Below are positions 5,624-10,070 of a DNA stretch of 10,070 nucleotides, piece after piece (positions within the stretch are counted from its first letter, which is position 1; the number at the start of each line of letters is the position of its first letter). The stretch covers positions 1 through 10,070 of the forward strand of contig JAZNAE010000071.1 of the NCBI GenBank assembly GCA_045586385.1, read 5' to 3'. Origin of the DNA: Suilimivivens sp045586385. Its GTDB lineage: Bacteria > Bacillota > Clostridia > Lachnospirales > Lachnospiraceae. The position numbers and the translations under genes were made by a program. The notes beneath the pieces were generated by a model. That model worked only from the letters and a program-made list of their open reading frames with translations, ran no database searches and was not told the origin of the DNA.

Positions 5624-6571
5624 CTACATTGCCAACAAATAAACAAAATATGCTGCGTAAGAAACCAGCATGACTGTCCCGCCTACCCGGCCAAGCTTCT
5701 GTTTTCTGAACACAAACAACAGCAACATGACTGCCGCTATTACAGCCGCTGCTCCATCAAACACAAAATTCGAAGCGAATGGTACCGGGGTAATAAGAGC
5801 CGTTGTTCCCACAACAAACAAAATGTTAAATATATTACTTCCTACAATATTGCCTACTGCAATATCTGCTTTTCCTTTTATTCCTGCTGTCACGGATGTA
5901 ATCAGTTCGGGCAAGGACGTTCCAAACGCGATAATCGTAAGACCGATTAAGCGGTCACTCATACCAAAAGCCTTTGCAATGACTTTTGCGGCATCTACCG
6001 TTACGTCGGAACCTACTACTATCATTACACCACCGACAATTACCATTAAAATCAACTTGAAAATGCTCTCAGTTTTTTCATCATCAGGAACCTCTTCCAA
6101 AACGGCTTGTCCGTTTTTGGCCATAAAAAGCAAATATACCAAGTATGCAATAAAGCAAAGCCAGAAAACTACGCCATCCACTCTTCCTATCACACCGTCC
6201 ATACCACCAAGTACGGGAAGTAATATAGAAACAGCAATTAAAAACGGTATTTCGTACTTAATAGTCGATTTTTGTACTTTAATCGCTGTAATCACAGAAG
6301 TAATACCAAGAATTAACAAAACATTCATGATATTACTTCCCACTACATTTCCGATTGTAATACCGGCATTATCCTTCATCGCTGCTGAAATACTGACAGC
6401 CGCCTCCGGTGCACTCGTTCCCATGGCAACAATCGTAAGCCCGATAACAAGTTGGGGAATCCCGAACCTGTCAGCGATTTTTGACGCTCCCTCAACAAAC
6501 CAGTCCGCGCCTTTAATCAGCATTACAAATCCGATTATTAATAAAACAATATTCAACAATATTTCTATCAT
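5624..6571 (-). CDS. CaCA-family Na+(K+)/Ca2+ antiporter, YrbG-like
   Basis: This 315-residue integral membrane protein has about ten hydrophobic helices in two inverted halves, the Ca2+/cation antiporter fold. Each half holds the alpha-repeat signature: GTSAPE (51-56) with NVVGSNIMN (75-83), and GTSLPE (217-222) with NIVGSNIFN (241-249). E56 and E222 are the expected cation-coordinating glutamates. The acidic cytoplasmic linker (about 158-170, LEEVPDDEKTES) joins the halves. The expected role is exchange of Ca2+ for Na+ or K+ across the membrane; the driving ion cannot be read from the sequence. Start: ATG at 6571 with an AAGGGGA ribosome binding site. Only 20 bases separate it from the upstream lipoprotein gene, with no terminator, so they form an operon. 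The length is typical for the bacterial family (about 300-330). Confidence 0.93.
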   Translation of the reverse strand: MIEILLNIVLLIIGFVMLIKGADWFVEGASKIADRFGIPQLVIGLTIVAMGTSAPEAAVSISAAMKDNAGITIGNVVGSNIMNVLLILGITSVITAIKVQKSTIKYEIPFLIAVSILLPVLGGMDGVIGRVDGVVFWLCFIAYLVYLLFMAKNGQAVLEEVPDDEKTESIFKLILMVIVGGVMIVVGSDVTVDAAKVIAKAFGMSDRLIGLTIIAFGTSLPELITSVTAGIKGKADIAVGNIVGSNIFNILFVVGTTALITPVPFASNFVFDGAAAVIAAVMLLLFVFRKQKLGRVGGTVMLVSYAAYFVYLLAM

Positions 6572-6591
6572 GCTTTATGTCCCCTTATTGC

Positions 6592-7497
6592 TTATTGCTT
6601 TGTCATTTCGTATATGGTAAGTGTAGTCGGATTAATCATCTGATATGCACCGCTTTCGGTAGGAACCATGGCAATACCGTAGTCATACTTCACTCTGCCG
6701 GTCACACCTTCCTGTCCGTCAGATACAATTTTTTCAGGGAAAAGTACCAGATAAATTCCTTCTCCTTCCACAAATCCAAAGGCTTCATTCTGCACATCGC
6801 ATCCGTAAGTACCGGTATGCATGTTCTTTTCATCCTTTGTTTCATCCATATACCATGTATATGTCTCATCCTGTGTAAGCACCAGATACCCTGCTGTGCC
6901 GAGATCCCATTCCCCTACCAGAAACTCTTTCGCTTTTTCTTCTGCTTCATTATTGTCTGGAATGACCAATTTTGCCGTATCCATTACTGCAAGTGCAGCC
7001 TCTTTGTTTGCTTCAAAGCCTGCTTCGTCTGCTAAATAGGACAAAGTATATGCATAATAGTTTTCCGCATAATAACGGTGAATACTTTTAACCGTCACAC
7101 CGCTTTCCTCGTACTGCACCATCCACTCATACCAATCCTGTCCGTTTACCGTAACGATTGTAGGTTCTTTCAGTTCCACATAATTATCATAAGTATCATA
7201 AAGCTGTTCGGATACCATCACCATTCCAAGCGGATGCTGATAATACGCTTCCTTTGCGCAGGATGCACCTAAAACTCCATTGTTATCTGCCGCAAAACGG
7301 AGGGATGTATCGGTAGCTTCATCCGGATTGGGAACCCATACGGTATCATCATATAAAAAGGTAAGCCCGCCAAGCATTGCCTGCTTTGTATTTTCGGAAC
7401 TAACTGCTTTCTCTCCATTTCCGCAAGCTGTCAATGTACCAATGCCCAGCATCATTGCCAATCCCAGCCCTATTATTTTTTTCATATTCATACTCAT
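6592..7497 (-). CDS. Predicted lipoprotein of unknown function
   Basis: I do not recognise the family. The 301-residue product starts with a lipoprotein signal peptide: MKK, a hydrophobic stretch, then the lipobox LTAC with the lipidated cysteine at residue 25. It should be anchored on the outer face of the membrane. I chose the ATG at 7497 because AAAGG lies 7 bases before it; an ATG at 7503 and a TTG at 7521 are alternatives. The mature part seems to have two regions. The first (about 35-175) is rich in aromatic residues and beta-like sequence, with a GLTFLYDDTVW beginning loosely like PsbP-type folds. The second (about 185-285) opens with LVGEWDLGTAGYLVLTQDET and reads like a small beta-barrel domain. 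It is the first gene of an operon with the antiporter, so a link to ion homeostasis is possible but unproven. Confidence 0.85.
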   Translation of the reverse strand: MSMNMKKIIGLGLAMMLGIGTLTACGNGEKAVSSENTKQAMLGGLTFLYDDTVWVPNPDEATDTSLRFAADNNGVLGASCAKEAYYQHPLGMVMVSEQLYDTYDNYVELKEPTIVTVNGQDWYEWMVQYEESGVTVKSIHRYYAENYYAYTLSYLADEAGFEANKEAALAVMDTAKLVIPDNNEAEEKAKEFLVGEWDLGTAGYLVLTQDETYTWYMDETKDEKNMHTGTYGCDVQNEAFGFVEGEGIYLVLFPEKIVSDGQEGVTGRVKYDYGIAMVPTESGAYQMINPTTLTIYEMTKQ

Positions 7498-7536
7498 AAC
7501 CATACCTTTCTTTACGTTCAAAACACTCCGATTTTC

Positions 7537-7565
7537 ATGTTACAACAATTTACATAAAATAACAA
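7537..7565 (-). promoter_or_regulatory. Putative promoter of the lipoprotein-antiporter operon
   Basis: TTGTTA (7560-7565) and TAACAT (7537-7542) on the minus strand are spaced by 17 bases and lie about 40 bases before the chosen start. Each hexamer matches consensus at only 4 of 6 positions. Confidence 0.35.
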
Positions 7566-7624
7566 TCAGATTTCTTCTAAATTAATGTTTTTCACGAAAA
7601 ATTCACTTTTACAAAATTTCAGGC

Positions 7625-7652
7625 AAAAAAACGGCGAACCAACGGTTCACCG
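7625..7652 (-). terminator. Intrinsic terminator of tRNA-Leu
   Basis: CGGTGAACC and GGTTCGCCG pair over 9 bp (one G-U) around a 3-base loop, followed by seven U residues on the minus strand, 18 bases after the tRNA 3' end. Confidence 0.9.
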
Positions 7653-7669
7653 CTTACATCAACATCTAA

Positions 7670-7751
7670 TGCGGAATGTGGGACTTGAACCCACACGCCT
7701 CTCGGCACAAGAACCTAAATCTTGCATGTCTGCCAATTCCATCAATTCCGC
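7670..7751 (-). tRNA. tRNA-Leu (anticodon UAG)
   Basis: Read on the minus strand the acceptor arms GCGGAAT and ATTCCGC pair perfectly, with discriminator A. The anticodon stem CAAGA/TCTTG encloses the loop TTTAGGT, giving anticodon UAG, which reads CUN leucine codons. A class II variable arm (TGCCGAGAGGCG) and a T arm (GTGGG-TTCAAGT-CCCAC) are present. The 3' CCA is not encoded. It has its own promoter and terminator, so it is a single-gene unit. Confidence 0.97.
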
Positions 7752-7766
7752 TAAGACTGCCATATC

Positions 7767-7795
7767 ATAGTATCATTTCGTTTTTCTTCTGTCAA
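7767..7795 (-). promoter_or_regulatory. tRNA-Leu promoter overlapping the MATE gene stop codon
   Basis: TTGACA (7790-7795, perfect consensus) and TACTAT (7767-7772) are spaced by 17 bases, and the tRNA 5' end follows 15 bases after the -10. The TGA stop of the MATE gene (7792-7794) is part of the -35 box, so the two units are packed end to end. Confidence 0.8.
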
Positions 7796-9201
7796 TCACT
7801 CAAATCAGTTTCTTCATCCTCTTGTGTACTTTCCTGTCCGATTTTGCTGATAATATTTTTGTTAATGCGCAGGAAGAAAAAAACTGTCATCGCAAGGGAC
7901 GCAAGTTCTGCAATTGGGAATGCAAGCCACACAAGATTCACGTTCCCCGATTTAGCAAGAAGCCACGCTGCAGGCAATAAAACGACAAGCTGTCTTGCCA
8001 TGGAAACAAACATACTGTAGATGCCGTTTCCCAGTGCCTGGAATACAGAACCGATAACAATACAAAAACCGGCAAGCAAAAAGTGAAGACTGATAATACG
8101 AAGTGCAGGAACACCGATGAAAAGCATTGTTTCGGATGCTTCAAACAAGGAAAAAAGCTGCACCGGAAACAACTGGAATACCAAAAAGCCTACTATCATA
8201 ATACAAACTGCATATAGGATACTCTGCTTCATGGTCTTCAAAAGCCTGTCACGCTTTCCGGCCCCGTAGTTATATGCAATAATCGGCACCATTCCGTTAT
8301 TTAACCCAAATACCGGCATAAAGATAAAACTCTGCAATTTGAAATATACGCCAAAGACTGCTGCTGCCGTAGACGTAAATGCCATAAGAATCTGATTCAT
8401 TCCATATGTCATCACTGAACCGATAGACTGCATTATAATAGAAGGAAGACCAACAACATAAATACTTTTTATAATTTTGCCGTCAGGTTTGAATCCTTTT
8501 ATTTTTAAACTAATTTCTGTATTTTTCTTCTGATTTACAATGATGGCAAACACACCTGCTATAATCTGTCCAATTACAGTCGCTACCGCTGCTCCGGCAA
8601 CACCCATGGCCGGAATACCGAAATAACCGAATATAAAAATAGGGTCTAAAATAATGTTAATAATTGCACCTGTTCCTTGGGTTATCATCGTATAGAAAGT
8701 TTTCCCCGTTGACTGAAGCAGTCTTTCAAAAATAAACTGTGTATACATACCAAAAGAACAGCAACACACAATTGTCATATACTGTCTTCCGTATTCAATA
8801 ATCTGCACATCCTGTGTCTGGCTCAGATAAAAAGGCGTTACCGCAAAAATACCCACAAAAAGAAAAATCACATAGCTGACCGCAGCAAGAAACACACCGT
8901 TTATTGCCGCTTTATTCGCTTTTTCAAACTCCTTTTCCCCAAGTGCCTTTGAAAGCAAAGCATTTACACCGACACCGGTTCCGCCACCAATTGCAATCAT
9001 TAATGTCTGTAGTGGAAATGCTAATGACACAGCTGTCAGTGCATTTTCATCAATCCTTGCCACAAAAACACTATCTACTATATTATATAGTGCCTGCACA
9101 AGCATAGAAATCATCATCGGTAACGACATACTGATTAATAATTTATTAACCGGCATCACGCCCATTTTATTTTCCTGCACCGGCATACTCTTCTCTTCCA
9201 T
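7792..9201 (-). CDS. MATE-family multidrug/small-molecule exporter
   Basis: The product is a 469-residue inner-membrane protein with twelve hydrophobic segments in two pseudo-symmetric halves, as in MATE transporters driven by Na+ or H+. The N-terminal half carries the family opening (KLLISMSLPMMISMLVQALYN, then SVFVARID and GGGTGVGVNALLSKALGEK); the C-terminal half repeats it (GLPSIIMQSIGSVMTYGMNQ, FGLNNGMVPIIAYNYGAGKRDR). The charged cytoplasmic tail (STQEDEETDLSD) is hydrophilic. Length and order match the common clostridial MATE subgroup; the substrate cannot be told, and in these bacteria many paralogues exist. Start: ATG at 9201 with an AGGATGG ribosome binding site 6 bases upstream. 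It is transcribed alone from the promoter at 9242-9269. I see no separate terminator after it, so some transcripts may continue into tRNA-Leu. Confidence 0.95.
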   Translation of the reverse strand: MEEKSMPVQENKMGVMPVNKLLISMSLPMMISMLVQALYNIVDSVFVARIDENALTAVSLAFPLQTLMIAIGGGTGVGVNALLSKALGEKEFEKANKAAINGVFLAAVSYVIFLFVGIFAVTPFYLSQTQDVQIIEYGRQYMTIVCCCSFGMYTQFIFERLLQSTGKTFYTMITQGTGAIINIILDPIFIFGYFGIPAMGVAGAAVATVIGQIIAGVFAIIVNQKKNTEISLKIKGFKPDGKIIKSIYVVGLPSIIMQSIGSVMTYGMNQILMAFTSTAAAVFGVYFKLQSFIFMPVFGLNNGMVPIIAYNYGAGKRDRLLKTMKQSILYAVCIMIVGFLVFQLFPVQLFSLFEASETMLFIGVPALRIISLHFLLAGFCIVIGSVFQALGNGIYSMFVSMARQLVVLLPAAWLLAKSGNVNLVWLAFPIAELASLAMTVFFFLRINKNIISKIGQESTQEDEETDLSD

Positions 9202-9241
9202 ATATTACCATCCTTTAATTGTAATCATTTCAAACATGTAT

Positions 9242-9269
9242 ATTATACTAACACTAAGCATCTTTTCAA
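9242..9269 (-). promoter_or_regulatory. SigA-type promoter of the MATE gene
   Basis: TTGAAA (9264-9269) and a perfect TATAAT (9242-9247) on the minus strand are spaced by 16 bases. The -10 is about 40 bases before the start codon. Confidence 0.7.
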
Positions 9270-9306
9270 GTAGTTTTAAAAAGTTTTATTTTTTTTGATT
9301 TTTTTG

Positions 9307-9335
9307 TTGACAGAAATATTTTCATCGCATATAAT
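9307..9335 (+). promoter_or_regulatory. Perfect-consensus promoter of tRNA-Pro
   Basis: TTGACA (9307-9312), a 17-base spacer and TATAAT (9330-9335) form an exact SigA consensus promoter, preceded by an A/T-rich tract that may act as an UP element. The tRNA begins 40 bases after the -10. It is divergent from the MATE promoter, with 38 bases between the two core elements. Confidence 0.88.
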
Positions 9336-9374
9336 AAGTTTTGCGTTGTGTGTGTGCACATGGAAAATGACCGG

Positions 9375-9449
9375 CGGGGTGTGGCTCAGCTTGGCTAGAG
9401 CACCTGGTTTGGGACCAGGGGGTCGCAGGTTCGAATCCTGTCACCCCGA
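9375..9449 (+). tRNA. tRNA-Pro (anticodon UGG)
   Basis: The acceptor CGGGGTG pairs with CACCCCG, with discriminator A. The D arm is GCTCAGCTTGGCTAGAGC, the anticodon stem CCTGG/CCAGG encloses TTTGGGA (anticodon UGG), and the T arm is GCAGG-TTCGAAT-CCTGT. The 3' CCA is not encoded. It is a single-gene unit with a strong promoter and its own terminator. Confidence 0.97.
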
Positions 9450-9471
9450 TTAATGATATAGTGTAAGGAAT

Positions 9472-9501
9472 AAATCCGTGCCTTTGTGGGTGCGGATTTT
9501 T
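9472..9501 (+). terminator. Intrinsic terminator of tRNA-Pro
   Basis: AAATCCGTGCC (9472-9482) pairs with GGTGCGGATTT (9489-9499), 11 bp with two G-U pairs and a 6-base loop, followed by a T tract. It lies 22 bases after the tRNA 3' end. Confidence 0.85.
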
Positions 9502-9520
9502 GTGTTTGACGGTTGAAAAT

Positions 9521-9565
9521 ATGTGGTTCATATCTTTTCTATTGTCAAAAATGTGGTATAATATC
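9521..9565 (+). repeat. Two direct repeats upstream of the receptor gene
   Basis: ATGTGGTTCATATC (9521-9534) and ATGTGGTATAATATC (9551-9565) share ATGTGGT and ATATC and start exactly 30 bases apart, about three helical turns. The second copy contains the -10 of the receptor gene. Confidence 0.45.
9554..9562 (+). promoter_or_regulatory. Extended -10 promoter of the receptor gene
   Basis: TGGTATAAT fits an extended -10 (TGnTATAAT). No good -35 lies 16-18 bases upstream; TTGTCA is present but only 10 bases away. The start codon is 68 bases downstream. Confidence 0.5.
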
Positions 9566-9630
9566 ATAAAAGAGCGACAATTCGCAGAAATTGGGTGTGA
9601 AGACAAAATATTTACGGCGGAGGAACGGGT

Positions 9631-10070
9631 ATGAGAGAGATATTCAAAAAGGCAAAATCCAATAAAAATGTACAGGATGCAAGCATTAGTATGAAATTCA
9701 GAATTGCATTTTCCAAGATTATTATAGGTGTTGTGATTATGGCATGTATTGCTTTTGTAAATATAGCTGTTTTCGCAATGAAAGCCGAAATAAATGTATT
9801 TACGTCGGTATCCGGTGTTATTGTCATTCTGTTGCTGGTAGCGGTGGTTGCATTTAATATTTGGTTGTGCCTGACTATTTCCAAACGCCTGGCAGAAGCA
9901 GTGGTTGCGCCTGTTACAGAATTACAGGAAGCAGTCCGCAAGGTAAAGAACGGTCAATTTGATGTAAAAATCAAGTATGACAGCGGAGATGAGTTAGGTA
10001 TTCTTGCCCGTGATCTTAAAGATGCCTGCGCACAGATGGACCGTATTGTAGGGGATGCAGGCTATCTGCT
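9631..10070 (+). CDS. HAMP-domain membrane receptor, probably a methyl-accepting chemotaxis protein (5' part)
   Basis: An ATG at 9631 with GGAGG 7 bases upstream opens a frame running off the window edge (146 full codons). After a basic cytoplasmic start (MREIFKKAKSNKN) come two membrane helices, about residues 25-49 and 59-83. Only about ten residues lie between them, so there is essentially no extracellular sensor domain. Residues about 84-137 form a HAMP linker (VVAPVTELQEAVRKVKNGQF, then YDSGDELGILARDL). The following QMDRIVGDAGYLL resembles the start of a receptor signalling helix in Lachnospiraceae chemotaxis receptors. The output domain is outside the window, so a histidine kinase or a diguanylate cyclase cannot be excluded. 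The gene is separated from tRNA-Pro by a terminator and has its own putative promoter. Confidence 0.8.
   Translation, partial: MREIFKKAKSNKNVQDASISMKFRIAFSKIIIGVVIMACIAFVNIAVFAMKAEINVFTSVSGVIVILLLVAVVAFNIWLCLTISKRLAEAVVAPVTELQEAVRKVKNGQFDVKIKYDSGDELGILARDLKDACAQMDRIVGDAGYL

Noticed and set aside
5670..6620. Long plus-strand open frame opposite the antiporter gene
   Set aside because: It mirrors the codon pattern of the antiporter and its product (Ser/Thr/Ile-rich) looks like no protein; no ribosome binding site.
7585..8020. Plus-strand frames encoding a GLEPTRL-like peptide
   Set aside because: These are antisense readings of tRNA-Leu, a frequent false protein in databases.
9322..9606. Minus-strand frame with GVTGFEPATPWSQTRC
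   Set aside because: Antisense reading of tRNA-Pro, a known type of spurious protein.
9612..9941. Minus-strand frame opposite the receptor gene
   Set aside because: Shadow of the plus-strand frame, which has a ribosome binding site and a HAMP signature.
1..10070. CRISPR arrays, prophage genes, toxin-antitoxin pairs or riboswitches
   Set aside because: No regularly spaced repeats, phage structural genes, small paired frames with good ribosome binding sites, or recognisable riboswitch cores were seen on either strand.

Overview
The window looks like a chromosomal segment of a low-GC Gram-positive anaerobe of the class Clostridia, most likely Lachnospiraceae. This rests on protein style (a short clostridial-type glycogen phosphorylase, a CheX/CheY-like pair, a dockerin-like C-terminus), strong AGGAGG-type ribosome binding sites, SigA-type promoters and tRNA genes without an encoded CCA. 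Genus-level assignment would be a guess. Nearly all coding capacity between 205 and 9201 lies on the minus strand. Only the two edges (a 3' gene fragment and a 5' gene fragment) and one tRNA lie on the plus strand.

Layout: (1) 3-110, the 3' end of a plus-strand gene ending in a dockerin-like calcium loop. (2) 142-1681, a complete IS3-family (IS150-type) insertion sequence with 24-bp imperfect ends, orfA and orfB joined by a probable -1 frameshift, an inward-blocking terminator at one end and an RBS-sequestering hairpin at the other. It sits between the convergent dockerin-like gene and glgP, and seems to have split a terminator. (3) 1724-4033, glycogen phosphorylase glgP with its own promoter region, which contains a palindrome. 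(4) 4236-5504, a two-gene operon: a CheX-like phosphatase carrying an N-terminal array of MshEN-type repeats (a potential cyclic-di-GMP receptor), then a stand-alone CheY-like receiver, closed by a strong terminator. (5) 5624-7497, an operon of a lipoprotein and a CaCA-family cation/Ca2+ antiporter. (6) 7670-7751, tRNA-Leu(UAG), whose promoter -35 box contains the stop codon of the next gene. (7) 7792-9201, a MATE-family exporter. (8) 9375-9449, tRNA-Pro(UGG) behind a perfect-consensus promoter. (9) 9631-10070, the start of a HAMP-domain membrane receptor, probably a methyl-accepting chemotaxis protein with almost no extracellular domain.

How the parts fit: the window is mostly housekeeping (glycogen use, tRNAs, transport) with two signalling parts. 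In the CheX/CheY operon, the CheX-like enzyme would be expected to dephosphorylate the receiver encoded directly after it, and the repeat array suggests a second-messenger or partner input. This is the most interesting protein-level observation. The most interesting nucleic-acid observation is the IS: glgP has no visible terminator of its own and points straight into the transposase genes, yet the read-through RNA can fold so that the orfA ribosome binding site is buried. No CRISPR array, prophage, or clearly novel multi-gene system was seen.
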